A stretch of 64,000 bases of DNA from Segniliparus rotundus DSM 44985 (GCF_000092825.1 NC_014168.1:735946-799945), one strand, 5' to 3'; numbered from the stretch's first letter, positions 35,914 through 44,324 are shown. Notes: a model not told the origin generated them from the letters alone. Made by a program: numbers and translations.

Positions 35914-36360
35914 TTATGTTTTCCGCAGCCAGCTTTGCGGTGGCTCCCACTCGTCATCTCCGTGTTCGGTGGTCGATAGTTCAGCCCCGGACCCCGACGA
36001 TGTCGCCGATGCTTCGACGGGCTCCACGCCGAAGTAGGCTTGGATTTCTTTGATCGCCGCCGCGGCGTCGTGGTCGGTCTCGAATTCGCCCATGATCTCG
36101 GCTACCTGCTGTTGGACGTTCTTGCGGGCCTCGTTATAGGCGCAACGGAACCCGCCCGCGACGGACTCGCCGCTGAGCCCGGAGGCGGCGTCCGTGACCT
36201 CGCACCGCGCCAGGTTTCCCTCAGCGTCCAGTTCGACCACGATGGCGGCATTGAGCCCGTAGCCTTTCCCGCGCACCTTCGCCAGAGCCTCCTGCGCTCG
36301 GCGCTGTTTCGCCCGAAGCTCATCCACCCTTGCGACCAAGGCCGGATCATGATTGGTCAT
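35914..36360 (-). CDS. YbaB/EbfC-like protein, type VII secretion associated
   Basis: 148 residues. AKVRGKGYGLNAAIVVELDAEGNLARCEVTD is a YbaB/EbfC nucleic-acid-binding-fold strand pattern, followed by a helix. Members of this family (EspL-like) recur beside ESX effector genes. Last gene of the toxin operon; its start overlaps the previous gene by fourteen bases. Acidic C-terminal tail. Confidence 0.7.
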   Translation of the reverse strand: MTNHDPALVARVDELRAKQRRAQEALAKVRGKGYGLNAAIVVELDAEGNLARCEVTDAASGLSGESVAGGFRCAYNEARKNVQQQVAEIMGEFETDHDAAAAIKEIQAYFGVEPVEASATSSGSGAELSTTEHGDDEWEPPQSWLRKT

Positions 36361-36922
36361 GAGTTCCCCATCCTCGCTCGGTGACCGACTGAAGGCCGGA
36401 TCCGCTGTAGCTGTTCCAGCGAGCTTTCACCAGCTCGACTTCCTGCAGAGGGAAGGGGTATGCCTCAAGGCGTAGAGGAGCTTCGGGAGACAAAGAAAGT
36501 TCTTCAGCCAGCGGTCGCGCCCAATACCGTTCTCCTGAGCGCACGGCGATCGAGGCGCCTTCGGGTGTTCTCGATGTGAAGAAAATGGCTCCGAACGTCG
36601 ATCGCCGATCTTCTGCAAGGACTCGTTGGATCAGCCATCTGCTGCCGCCGTCCGACATGGCGAAGAACTTGCTTCCCCCTTCGGCAAGAGCGACCAGCAC
36701 GTCTGTGATCGTCGCCGTCGCCGGAAACTCTAACGACAACGGAATCGGGTCGTCTGCCTGATGAATCGAACTTCTCTCGAACTCCACCGTGATTTTCAAT
36801 TCGTCATCACCCTTATCTCTCTGAGTGTTTCGCGCGTGAAGCGACATACCAACTGCTACGACAACGATGAGCAGGAAATAACAGGCGATCACCAAACCGA
36901 AATCACCGCCTTCAAGAGTCAT
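36347..36922 (-). CDS. Single-pass membrane protein of the toxin operon
   Basis: 191 residues with one N-terminal TM segment (VIACYFLLIVVVAVGMSLHA) and an otherwise soluble beta-rich part. ATGA overlap with the putative immunity gene upstream and overlap with the YbaB-like gene downstream. No recognised family. It could be a second immunity or secretion-accessory factor. AT-richer than the region. Confidence 0.6.
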   Translation of the reverse strand: MTLEGGDFGLVIACYFLLIVVVAVGMSLHARNTQRDKGDDELKITVEFERSSIHQADDPIPLSLEFPATATITDVLVALAEGGSKFFAMSDGGSRWLIQRVLAEDRRSTFGAIFFTSRTPEGASIAVRSGERYWARPLAEELSLSPEAPLRLEAYPFPLQEVELVKARWNSYSGSGLQSVTERGWGTHDQS

Positions 36923-37536
36923 GCCTCAGCGATCTCCAACGTGAACCACTCCGGGGGGATGCCCTCGCGCAGTTTCGCGTCTAACTCTTCGTAGGCGAGT
37001 CGGGCTATCTGTGAGAAAATAATCGCATCTCTCTCTTTCATCCAGCCGCGATCGCCGGACTCGCCTTCGATGCTGACAGAGAATTTTTCGGAATACTCCA
37101 CCTCGGGTTCCAGGTTTTCCACACGAGCCCATGGGGCGACTCCCCGATTCGACCATTCTATGCTGAGAAAACCCAGCCTATTCATCATATACGCGCCCGA
37201 TGCCAAAAGAAAAAGCATGTATTTCTCAGCGTCATCAAAATTTCTGAACATCCAGTACCGCGACCTTTGGCTACGCTGTTCTTCATCTATATAGAATAGA
37301 CCACCTTCGGACACCAGGTGATAGTAAACGTCATCCTCCCCAAGGCGAATATCTGTAGGTGAGCTCATTCCCGGAGGAGCCGCGTGCCAATAGTAGTATG
37401 ATGATGGGTCTTTTGATTCTTCACCGATTTTATTCGCACTTGGGCGAAGATACAAGCCATGCCAAACGGCCCACGATTTAGCGATACGATGGAAGGCTGG
37501 CGGTATGTGCTTCAATTCAATATAAACTGTTCTCAT
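36919..37536 (-). CDS. Putative immunity protein for the TNT-domain toxin
   Basis: 205 residues, no TM or signal, rich in Tyr/Trp, starting at an ATG only 24 bases after the toxin stop. Markedly AT-rich against the rest of the window (for example 37160-37340), as is the toxin's 3' part. Position directly after a TNT toxin gene matches the IFT immunity gene after cpnT in mycobacteria. The pattern GMSSPTDIRLGEDDVYYHLVSEGGLF..SRYWMFRNFDDAEKYMLFL resembles Imm61-type immunity proteins, judged by eye. Identity as the antitoxin is inference. Confidence 0.65.
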   Translation of the reverse strand: MRTVYIELKHIPPAFHRIAKSWAVWHGLYLRPSANKIGEESKDPSSYYYWHAAPPGMSSPTDIRLGEDDVYYHLVSEGGLFYIDEEQRSQRSRYWMFRNFDDAEKYMLFLLASGAYMMNRLGFLSIEWSNRGVAPWARVENLEPEVEYSEKFSVSIEGESGDRGWMKERDAIIFSQIARLAYEELDAKLREGIPPEWFTLEIAEA

Positions 37537-37560
37537 CTTGTATTCGCTCTACCCTATTTC

Positions 37561-39096
37561 CTAATCTGCTGGAACCAAGATCTTTGCTGCTATAAGATCA
37601 TCCAAGTTCTGGGTTGCATCGACTAACTTGCCTTCGTTGTTCGTTACAGTTTTCACTATCCTGTATTGCACACCGCCGCCTGGTTGCCCGAACCAGGGCG
37701 CTATTTCTGATTTTTCGATTCTATACCCAGGAGGCAGCGGCCCATCTCCGACCTTGTAGGAGGTCAACGGCCCTCCTCCGCTCCCTGGCGGCATCGCTCG
37801 CGCTTCAAATGGCGTGCCTTCGGGAGCCAGCCACCCTCCGTTTGGTCTCCCGTATCTATCAACGTTTTTGCCTCCAAGCTCTGCTTTCCATTCTGCTGGA
37901 CTGATATCGCGCTTGGTCCCAGGAACGGCATAGGGTTTACCTGGGTCCGTTTCTTCTGGGTATTTCCATGCTCCTGGTTTGCCGTATTTAGTTTCGAACT
38001 CTTCAACTGTGAGACTTTCAGCTCGGGCGGCGGCGACTTCAACCGCTTCAGCCTGTTCGCCTGCGGTAGCCGTGTACAGGACGGCGCGTGCATCGAGGAG
38101 AGGCTTCATCTCGACGGCGGTTCTGGCGAGCCCGCCGACAGCGGAGAGGACCGGGGCGCCGGACGCTTCGGCGAGCGTGGCGAACGAGCGGCAGATGTTG
38201 GCGATACGTGCCCCGACGGCCACCAGGCGGCTCGCCTCCCCGCCTTGGGCTATGAGCTCCGAGATCCCGGCAGTGAAGAACGCCGCCACCCCGCCGACCA
38301 CCTCGATGGCCGCGCTCTGCCAGGCGAGGTCTTTCGCGGCCTCTTCGATCTGTTTGTGGGCCTCTTCGATCTGATAGGCGTAGTTCCCGCACGCCGTCGC
38401 CAACACGTCGAGCTGCGCTGCCACATCGCCCATCCGGTCTTGGAGAATGGAGCACCATCGCGCAGCGGAGGGAACCTCAGGCGCCGCCTGCTGCTCGATC
38501 AAGCCGACAGCGGGCGGAATGTGCCCCGCCGCCTCCCGCACGAACCCTGCCGCTTTCCGATACGCCTCTGCGACTGCCCGCAGCTTCGCCGGGTCCCCGT
38601 TGGGCCACAGAAAGCCCTCGGTGTATTTCGCGATGAACGTCCACCATCCCGGCTCGCCCCCAGCACCGCCGCCGAACGCTTTCGGCACGCTGGGCGCTGT
38701 GTGCTGCGGCGTTGTGCCAGGAGCCGGGACCGGGGCGCCGGGGTTGTCGGCGTTGTGGTGGTTCGCCGCGCTGTACGCGAGCAGATCGCGCATCATCGCG
38801 GCCCCATTGCGCAGATCCGTTGTTGCCGCCAGCGGCCCGTGTTGGGGGTCCGTCGCCACGGGGTCGTATTTGTCGGCCCACTTCTGCGCACCCGAGTCCG
38901 AACCCGCCATTCCGCCCGAGCCCGGCAACGCCTGCGCCAACACCGATGCGGCGGAAGACATGGCGGCCTCCACGCGGGAGAACACCTGCCCGGCGCTCAG
39001 CAGATCGTCCGGCACCACATCGAGCGACACCCCGCCAGGATCGACGCCGACGCTCCCGTTTCCTGGTGTCCCTCCGGGCTTATGCGGTGGCGTCAC
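37561..39096 (-). CDS. Type VII secreted polymorphic toxin with C-terminal TNT (NAD glycohydrolase) domain
   Basis: 511 residues from a GTG overlapping the WXG100 stop; longer readings run through the WXG genes. Residues 1-330 are helical with a Gly/Pro-rich spacer (about 95-120) and a hydrophobic segment (AIEVVGGVAAFFTAGI). The C-terminal 117 residues (395-511) read DRYGRPNGGWLAPEGTPF, ARAMPPGS, then APWFGQPGGGVQY, the landmarks of TNT, the NAD+ glycohydrolase of CpnT. The 3' 500 bases are AT-richer, suggesting tip exchange. Upstream WXG100 pair likely escorts it through an ESX system; downstream gene is the putative immunity factor. Confidence 0.85.
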   Translation of the reverse strand: MTPPHKPGGTPGNGSVGVDPGGVSLDVVPDDLLSAGQVFSRVEAAMSSAASVLAQALPGSGGMAGSDSGAQKWADKYDPVATDPQHGPLAATTDLRNGAAMMRDLLAYSAANHHNADNPGAPVPAPGTTPQHTAPSVPKAFGGGAGGEPGWWTFIAKYTEGFLWPNGDPAKLRAVAEAYRKAAGFVREAAGHIPPAVGLIEQQAAPEVPSAARWCSILQDRMGDVAAQLDVLATACGNYAYQIEEAHKQIEEAAKDLAWQSAAIEVVGGVAAFFTAGISELIAQGGEASRLVAVGARIANICRSFATLAEASGAPVLSAVGGLARTAVEMKPLLDARAVLYTATAGEQAEAVEVAAARAESLTVEEFETKYGKPGAWKYPEETDPGKPYAVPGTKRDISPAEWKAELGGKNVDRYGRPNGGWLAPEGTPFEARAMPPGSGGGPLTSYKVGDGPLPPGYRIEKSEIAPWFGQPGGGVQYRIVKTVTNNEGKLVDATQNLDDLIAAKILVPAD

Positions 39097-39386
39097 GGCC
39101 ACATCCCCTTCTGGTGCGCGATCACGCCCGTGTACGCCTGGTGGTTCCCCTTCGCCTGCTCCCGCAGCTCCTTCAGGCCCTCTCGCATTTCCGCGAGCCC
39201 TTTGGCCCACCGTTCGTGATACGCCCGCTGCTGCTCCGCCGCTTGACCCGACCATGCGGCGTGCAACCGCGCGATTGCCGCGTCGATCTGGCCGACCCAC
39301 TCCTCGACTTTCTTGTCGAACGCCTCGCACGCCTCGATGTGCTCGGAGAGCTGCTCCAGATCGATCCGATAATGACTGTCGGCCAT
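39093..39386 (-). CDS. WXG100-family protein (EsxA/EsxB-like)
   Basis: 97 residues, start ATG at 39386 one base overlapping the previous stop. Helix-turn-helix hairpin with WSG at about residue 45 (AIARLHAAWSGQAAEQQRAYHERW). Partner of the upstream WXG100 protein; such heterodimers help target toxins to ESX. GTGA overlap with the toxin gene. Confidence 0.85.
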   Translation of the reverse strand: MADSHYRIDLEQLSEHIEACEAFDKKVEEWVGQIDAAIARLHAAWSGQAAEQQRAYHERWAKGLAEMREGLKELREQAKGNHQAYTGVIAHQKGMWP

Positions 39387-39700
39387 CAGAAATTGAACCT
39401 CGGCTCGACGCGCGCGAGGCTCTGCGAGTTCTCGCCCTCCTGCTGGTCGTACTCGTCGGCGGACTCGCCCAAAAGCCCCGATTCGCCCTCCAACGCGGCG
39501 ATGACCGTCTCACAGCCTTCTTTCCACTCCTCCCAAGGCGGGCGGAACTTCGAAGCCGACGTGCCTGCCCAGCCCTCGGCGAGCTCGTCGCCGCGCCGGG
39601 CCAGCTTCCCAAACTCGGAGCGCATCTCTTCCGCAACACCGCCGATGAGCTGCTGGACCGAGCGCATCTCCGCAGGTTCCACCCCGAGTGAGTCTCCCAT
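39386..39700 (-). CDS. WXG100-family protein with C-terminal YxxxE signal
   Basis: 104 residues from the ATG at 39700 (MGDSLGVEPAEM). WAG turn at about residue 42 (GDELAEGWAGTSASKF) and a C-terminal ADEYDQQEGEN that fits the YxxxD/E export signal. First gene of the toxin operon. The ~200 bases upstream, up to the old glnA terminator, should hold the promoter; I see no clear box. Confidence 0.85.
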   Translation of the reverse strand: MGDSLGVEPAEMRSVQQLIGGVAEEMRSEFGKLARRGDELAEGWAGTSASKFRPPWEEWKEGCETVIAALEGESGLLGESADEYDQQEGENSQSLARVEPRFNF

Positions 39701-39900
39701 GAAAAATCTCCAAACCGCCACAGAATTCGAGAGCTACGCTGAGGGTAACGATGAAGGCGCGAGCCTGCAACCAGGACGTGGTGATGGCGTGATCGGAGCC
39801 CAGTTCAGCTGATCTCTGGCGGCGCGTCCGCAGGGCCAGAGCAATGTCGGGCGAGGATCGCGGAGGCGACGTTGAAGACCTTTGTGTTCAGCATGACGCG

Positions 39901-39951
39901 CTGAACGCAGTGCGGGAGGCGCCCATCGGGCGCCTCCCGCACTGCGTTCAG
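39901..39951. terminator. Perfect 24-bp-arm hairpin, orphaned glnA terminator
   Basis: Arms 39901-39924 and 39928-39951 are exact complements around ATC; the plus-strand end runs into TTTTCC. It lies ten bases beyond the stop of the displaced glnA tail (39961-39963), so it reads as the original glnA transcription terminator left behind when the element inserted. It would also stop reading toward the element on the plus strand. Confidence 0.8.
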
Positions 39952-39961
39952 TTTTCCTGCT

Positions 39962-39982
39962 TACACGTCGTAGTAGAGCTGG
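39962..39982. repeat. Attachment site, outer (left) copy: displaced glnA 3' end
   Basis: 21 bases identical to 60002-60022, encoding on the minus strand the end of GlnA (QLYYDV and stop). Here the stop is TAA (base 39961 is t); in intact glnA it is TAG. The eight bases TTTCC.GC to the left also match, giving 28 of 30. Native terminator lies just left. Confidence 0.85.
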
Positions 39983-39984
39983 TA

Positions 39985-40411
39985 TGTCTACCTGCGCGTT
40001 GGGTAGATAGAACGGATTAGGGCGATGCTGACTACCTGCATGTTCTTAGGTTGGTGGCGTTGACGTGATCGAGTGATTTTCGGTGTTGCTGCATACCCGC
40101 TGCCTACCGGAGCGAGTGAAGATTGCTCAGATGCGCCGAACGGGTCGTCGCAGCGCTTCCGACCGCTTTGGTTGAAGCTGAAGTACGATTTCGGCGTTCG
40201 ACCCGCTATGACAGTAGGGGGGTACCCCCTGGGGCAAGCCCTTCCGCACCTCGGCCGCATAGGCGAATCCCCTCCCTGGTTTTTTTCCAAACGAAAGGAC
40301 GCTGCGATGCTGATGGTGTCGTGGCTGTAGCCGACCGCCTGCGCCGCCACCTCACGAGATTTCGACTCAGGCGCCGTCTTACAAGCGTCGTCACGGGTGG
40401 ATTGCTCCCGA
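39985..40411. other. Left-end region of the element without a clear gene
   Basis: Short open frames on both strands (for example 40073-40330) overlap each other and lack codon bias or family features. A GGGGGTACCCCC palindrome is at 40214-40225. It may hold element-end recombination sites, but I cannot show this. Confidence 0.5.
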
Positions 40412-40756
40412 TCAGATGGTGCAGAATCTGCACCATCTCGACGGGACTTGCTGACGCCTTCGCTCCTGCGCCACGGGTTTCAGCGCCGCCTCGATCGCGC
40501 TGGCTATCGCCTCTGCCTCGGTGGGGGTGAACGGCTTGCGCTGCGTGTTCTCGTCTGTCTCCGCGCGCAACAAGTCCGACGCCTCCACCAGGGAGGCCAC
40601 CACCGTGACCGGCGCCGTCTGCCAGCCCAACAGCCGCACCGCCTCCAAACGGCGCTGACCGGCCTCCAGCCGCAGATCCGCCGTCGCCGCCACCGGGCGG
40701 GTCAAGCCCGCCTCGCGGATGCTGAGTCGCGGATTCTTGGGATGGCGGGGTGGTTT
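40412..40756 (-). pseudogene. ParB-like N-terminal domain remnant
   Basis: From an in-frame position just after the RHH stop the frame reads PRLSIREAGLTRPV, then DLRLEAGQRRLEAVRLLGWQTAPV (the ParB GERR-type box) and ETDENTQRKPFTPTEAEAIASAIE. There is no start codon before the TTG at 40705, which falls after the domain begins, and the C-terminal part is lost at the palindrome 40414-40438. So it looks like a remnant of an element partition or regulatory gene. A short functional protein from an odd start is less likely. Confidence 0.5.
40414..40438. repeat. 25-bp perfect palindrome
   Basis: AGATGGTGCAGA, one A, TCTGCACCATCT. It covers the end of the ParB-like remnant. Could be a terminator hairpin for the leftward transcripts or a protein-binding site; no T-run. 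Confidence 0.5.
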
Positions 40757-40939
40757 TTAGAGGGAGGCCAGGATTTCTTCGGAGAGTTTTTTGTCCGAGA
40801 GCAGTTTGCCGACCAAGGCGACGACGACCTCCTGTCGGGTCACCCTCGCCCTTCCGAGCTTGCGCGCCGCCTCGCGCTGCCAGACCGCCAGCGCGTCATG
40901 CTGCCGGTCGCTGAACTGGATCGTGCTCTTGACGGTCAT
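40757..40939 (-). CDS. Small ribbon-helix-helix-like protein
   Basis: 60 residues from the ATG at 40939, which has GGAG with six-base spacing; an upstream frame to 40969 is less likely. VKSTIQFSDRQHDALAVWQREAARKLGRARVTRQEVVVALVGKLL has the strand-helix-helix pattern of RHH/ParD-type regulators. It sits directly before the ParB-like remnant and divergent from an XRE gene, with the ACGGAA/TTCCGT operators between. Confidence 0.65.
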   Translation of the reverse strand: MTVKSTIQFSDRQHDALAVWQREAARKLGRARVTRQEVVVALVGKLLSDKKLSEEILASL

Positions 40940-40979
40940 ATTCGCTCCGCTTTCGTCCACACGATACAAATTACAGCAT

Positions 40980-41077
40980 TTCCGTGGTTCCGCGTGAACG
41001 GATATGCGGATTTTATCTATTTACGGAATTGCGTATATACGGGCTTCCGTACTAGTATCACTTCCGTGAATACGGAA
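40980..41077. promoter_or_regulatory. Divergent operator array of TTCCGT/ACGGAA sites with a leaderless promoter
   Basis: TTCCGT at 40980, 41045 and 41062; ACGGAA at 41023 and 41072; a variant ACGGAT at 40998. The last pair forms a perfect palindrome TTCCGTGAATACGGAA (41062-41077) that contains the GTG start of the XRE gene at 41066. TTGCGT (41029) and TAGTAT (41053), 18 apart, would start RNA at about 41065, so the message is probably leaderless and the sites overlap the promoter. An autoregulated switch is inferred. Confidence 0.6.
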
Positions 41078-41353
41078 ATACGGATTAATGAGCCTGTGGG
41101 AACGTCGGAACCCGCGAAGGGCTCCAGCGGCTTGAACCAGACCGTGGCCCTTGAGGTCCGCGGGCATCTCGCGAAGCGCAGGCTCAAACGGCGCGACCTC
41201 GCACACGCGCTCAATGTGAGCGTCCGAACGGTCAGCGACCTACTCGGGGAGCGCCGCCCCTGGCGCATAGACGAGGTCGAGACCGTCGCGGCCTGGCTCG
41301 ACATCAGCCCCGCCGAACTCATGTTCCCATCGAACCCGAGACGCCGTCACTGA
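41066..41353 (+). CDS. XRE-family DNA-binding protein
   Basis: 95 residues. RRLKRRDLAHALNVSVRTVSDLLGERRPWRIDEVETVAAWLDIS is a clear XRE/Cro HTH. GTG start at 41066 lies inside its own operator-like palindrome. Second repressor-like gene of the element besides that at 57967. Likely controls itself and the divergent RHH gene. Confidence 0.75.
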   Translation: MNTEIRINEPVGTSEPAKGSSGLNQTVALEVRGHLAKRRLKRRDLAHALNVSVRTVSDLLGERRPWRIDEVETVAAWLDISPAELMFPSNPRRRH

Positions 41354-41616
41354 ACGCCTACGCCCGTTCGAGCCAGGACACGGCGATCATGCGACGACTC
41401 CTGCACCGGTAGCATCTCCAAGGACCCCGCCCCGTATCCGGCCCTCACAGCAGGCCCGCGAAGACCTCTCGCTTCTCCCCGCCCGCCATGACCTTCACTA
41501 TGCGGTAGTCGCCAGCTCTGTTCCGCTCAACGTCATGGCACGATCCTAACGCTGGCCGCCATGGGCGCGGAGAGGCATCCGTGAGCCGAGCAACCAGCAA
41601 ATCTCGCAATCCGGGC

Positions 41617-42405
41617 TCACCCCCCGGTGTCCTCCCAGAACCGGCCCCAGATCAGCCGCGGCCTCGGCGGCGGCTCCCACACGCCGTGCCGCCACCAGGC
41701 CAGCGCCGTTGCGGCGACCCCGTCCAAGGCCCGCTCCAGGCGCGCGCCGAGCCACACGCTCGCCGCCTGCGAGAGACGCATATGGTCCTGGTAGTTCCGG
41801 TCGCGGGCCGCGAAATACCCGCCCTCGAAGACCGGGACACGCAACCCGCCCCCCACAATGCTCGCCCGCAGCCTCGAAGCGTCCCCGCCCACCTCGCGAA
41901 CCGTCCGCGCGAAGTCCACGAACACCGACCGGTGCTTCGGCGCCAGAGTCCCCGAGGCCTCCCGAACCGGCCACGGCTCGTCCAGGAACTCAAGGTCCGG
42001 CTCACGCCAGACCAACGGCGGCCCCGGATCGTAATCCCAGCGCCCGCCCTCGCGCAGCCACCGCACGGTCGCCTCCTCGAGCCCGTCGACCCCGCACTCC
42101 AGGCTCTGCGCCAACGCGAACTGCGCCGACTGCCCCGCCGCCAGCACCTCGTCCGCCACCGCCCGCAGCAGCTCGACCTCGCGGCAGCTCGGATACCTGT
42201 CGCACGCCCCCGCGACAGCGGCCCTAGTCTTAGCCTGCCAACGACGCATCACCGAGGCCATCTCCCGCTCCGGCTTCAAACTCTCCACCACAAGGCGCTC
42301 ATGGTCACGCCGCGCGGGAGCCGAGCCCGAAAGCCACTTCCACGCCTCCGCCGAGAACGGACTGTCCTCCTCCGTCGAAGACCACCGCTCGGATTCGGCG
42401 GTCAC
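41617..42405 (-). CDS. Hypothetical protein, end of the cargo operon
   Basis: 262 residues from a GTG at 42405 that overlaps the previous stop (GTGA). Trp-rich, mixed charge, no signal peptide or TM. Repeated features: WSSTEEDSPFSAEAWKWLSG near the start, WLREGGRWDYDPGPPLVWREP in the middle. I do not recognise it. Possible intracellular immunity or accessory factor for the secreted cargo upstream. A longer frame to 42585 overlaps the preceding gene and is rejected. Confidence 0.6.
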   Translation of the reverse strand: MTAESERWSSTEEDSPFSAEAWKWLSGSAPARRDHERLVVESLKPEREMASVMRRWQAKTRAAVAGACDRYPSCREVELLRAVADEVLAAGQSAQFALAQSLECGVDGLEEATVRWLREGGRWDYDPGPPLVWREPDLEFLDEPWPVREASGTLAPKHRSVFVDFARTVREVGGDASRLRASIVGGGLRVPVFEGGYFAARDRNYQDHMRLSQAASVWLGARLERALDGVAATALAWWRHGVWEPPPRPRLIWGRFWEDTGG

Positions 42406-42725
42406 CAGCCGCCGCCCTGCCCGCGCAGCCAACCCTCGACGTCCCGCACGAGGTCTTCGCTGGTGAGGTCTACGATTTGCTCTCGCCACGCCGTGAGCTG
42501 GTCGAGCATCGCGAGCTGGAAAAGGAACGCCTCGGCTGCGGACTCGGCGGTCGGGCCTGACCCGACGACCTCGGAGTCCCCCCATATGGCTTTGAACCCG
42601 TACACGTCGTGCTCTTCGCTGTAGCGGCCCCCGACGTACTCAGCGCCGTAGCGCTCACACGCGCGCCGCGCGATCTGCGCCACCGCTTGGGGCGACAGTT
42701 CTTTACCGCTATCAGGTGATGACAC
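42402..42725 (-). CDS. Small hypothetical protein
   Basis: 107 residues from a GTG at 42725. Acidic, soluble, starting VSSPDSGKELSPQAVAQIARRACERYGAEYVGG. The long frame to 43094 runs antiframe through the lipoprotein gene and is rejected. GTGA overlap with the next gene. Size and position suit an immunity or chaperone role, without direct support. Confidence 0.6.
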   Translation of the reverse strand: MSSPDSGKELSPQAVAQIARRACERYGAEYVGGRYSEEHDVYGFKAIWGDSEVVGSGPTAESAAEAFLFQLAMLDQLTAWREQIVDLTSEDLVRDVEGWLRGQGGGW

Positions 42726-42738
42726 GTTTTGCCGTCCT

Positions 42739-43689
42739 CTATCCGTCTTTGGCCGCTGGCCAGCCGGGGACTGGCGCGGGCAGCGGTTCAGGGGAAGGGT
42801 AGGGGCCGTCGTGCTCGCCAGCGAGCCATCGGGCACGGACCTCTTCGGGGTCGGGTGCTTTGGCCATGCACTGGCCTTGCGCCCGCTTCCAGTCCTGGCC
42901 CTCCCATGACCCGTCGGACCAGCGCTGCCCAGTTGCCCCGTCTGCTGCCCCGTAGTTGTCCAATACGCCGACGATCCGCCAATTCCCGAACACGTCCGCT
43001 TGCGGCGCCGGCAGCGGGCCTGCCTGCGCGGGTCCGCCTCCATCTGATGTCTGCGTGTTCGGTCCAGGTTGTGGGTTTTGGCGGACTTCGACACGAGTGA
43101 CCCCGCCCCAACCAGCCGGAGGCGGCACCTGCGATGGGTCGGTGTGGACGGGTTTGTCCGAGACTCCGTCTGTGGCGGCCCATTTGCCGTCTTGGAGCCG
43201 GGTGGAGAGCGAGTACCCGCCGCCGCAGATCACAGCGGCCCATCCTCCGTCTCGGGTGGGAGAGAGCGAGAGCACGACTTCGTGGGCGACGCCGCCCTGT
43301 GCTCTCGTGCGCTGAGTCTGAGCAGCGGCACCTGTTGGGCTCTTCAATCGAAGGTTCTGGGTCTCGTCTGGGGATTGCCCGAATTTCCCGTTCTGCGGGA
43401 CCGCCTTGTCGAAGCCCGGGTACGCGTCGGAGGGTTTCGAGCTGTACAGGGTCAGGGTGCTTGTCTCTATGTAGGCGCGGACCGGGACCATCGGGCCGCG
43501 CACGAGATCGACATCTGGTTCGGCGGTCCACACGAACCGGAGGTCTTTGAACTGTTCGGAGAGATGGTAGGGGCCGTCGGCGCGCTCAGGGCGCGGTAGC
43601 GGCGCGCTCGGAGCCGTGCGAGAGCAAGCCGCAGTCCCCGCAAGAGCCAGGATTGTGAAAACAGCGCCCGCCCGCCTGGTTGTGTTCAT
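42739..43689 (-). CDS. Putative lipoprotein of the element
   Basis: 316 residues. Signal peptide MNTTRRAGAVFTILALAGTAACS with a lipobox Cys at 22, then a Pro-rich, mostly beta exported part, and a Trp-rich end. ATGA overlap with the next upstream gene. Family not recognised. It may hold a cell-surface step for the secreted cargo. Confidence 0.7.
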   Translation of the reverse strand: MNTTRRAGAVFTILALAGTAACSRTAPSAPLPRPERADGPYHLSEQFKDLRFVWTAEPDVDLVRGPMVPVRAYIETSTLTLYSSKPSDAYPGFDKAVPQNGKFGQSPDETQNLRLKSPTGAAAQTQRTRAQGGVAHEVVLSLSPTRDGGWAAVICGGGYSLSTRLQDGKWAATDGVSDKPVHTDPSQVPPPAGWGGVTRVEVRQNPQPGPNTQTSDGGGPAQAGPLPAPQADVFGNWRIVGVLDNYGAADGATGQRWSDGSWEGQDWKRAQGQCMAKAPDPEEVRARWLAGEHDGPYPSPEPLPAPVPGWPAAKDG

Positions 43690-44324
43690 TTGTCGTGGGA
43701 GGGTTGCGGGCCGTCTTTGGTGATGGTCCGGGCTTCAGGGATAGAGCTGTAACGCGTCCAATCGCCTGGGAAACAGGGCGAATTGGCGTATATCGTTGCT
43801 GTGGGATCAAGGGGGCTGTACGTGACGCTCAGTTCGTAGCCGTCAGGCGAGTGGCCGAAACGGTTGAGCGCGCCAGTGCCCTCGTGCTGCTCGACTTTCC
43901 AGCCCCATCCGCGCCAGATATCACCGATTTTCGTGATGAGCGTCGGGTAGTCCGTGCTATGGTGGTCGATCAGGGCGCGGGAGTCGCCGTATGAGGCTGG
44001 AGCGTTGTTCTTGTCAGCAGCGTTGTCGTCGCAGGCGGTGACTGTGGCGCTCGCCCCGAGGCTGCGCGTGTTGTCGAGCTCGATTCCCTCGGGGAGATCT
44101 TGCAGTGTCCTCTGATAGTAGCGATACACTGTGTCCTGCGCCTCTTGTATGCTTTTCGGGGTGGCGGCGAGCTTCGCTTTTTGTTCCGCTTGCGTCCGAA
44201 CGAAGTGGGTCGCGTACGTGGCTATCCCGAAGACCGCGAGCAAGACGATCCCCGCCATAGCGATCTTGTCTCGCGACCAAAATTTTCGGCTCCAGATCGT
44301 CCGGTCATTGCTCTGGCGTGACAC
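43686..44324 (-). CDS. Single-pass membrane protein of the element
   Basis: 212 residues from a GTG at 44324 with GGAGG five to six bases upstream. One N-terminal TM segment (IAMAGIVLLAVFGIATYA), then an exported domain with two cysteines (VTACDDN, SPCFPGDW) that could form a disulfide. It overlaps the DUF1023 gene by twenty bases, so the two are coupled; an immunity or tethering role is possible. Confidence 0.68.
   Translation of the reverse strand: MSRQSNDRTIWSRKFWSRDKIAMAGIVLLAVFGIATYATHFVRTQAEQKAKLAATPKSIQEAQDTVYRYYQRTLQDLPEGIELDNTRSLGASATVTACDDNAADKNNAPASYGDSRALIDHHSTDYPTLITKIGDIWRGWGWKVEQHEGTGALNRFGHSPDGYELSVTYSPLDPTATIYANSPCFPGDWTRYSSIPEARTITKDGPQPSHDK

Noticed and set aside
40073-40330. 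An 85-codon frame at the left end of the element
   Set aside because: Overlaps an antisense frame of similar length, no start signal and no recognisable pattern.
41445-41528. RelE-like C-terminal tail on the minus strand (ERNRAGDYRIVKVM...)
   Set aside because: Only 27 codons with no start and no N-terminal part; may be a toxin remnant but too short to call.
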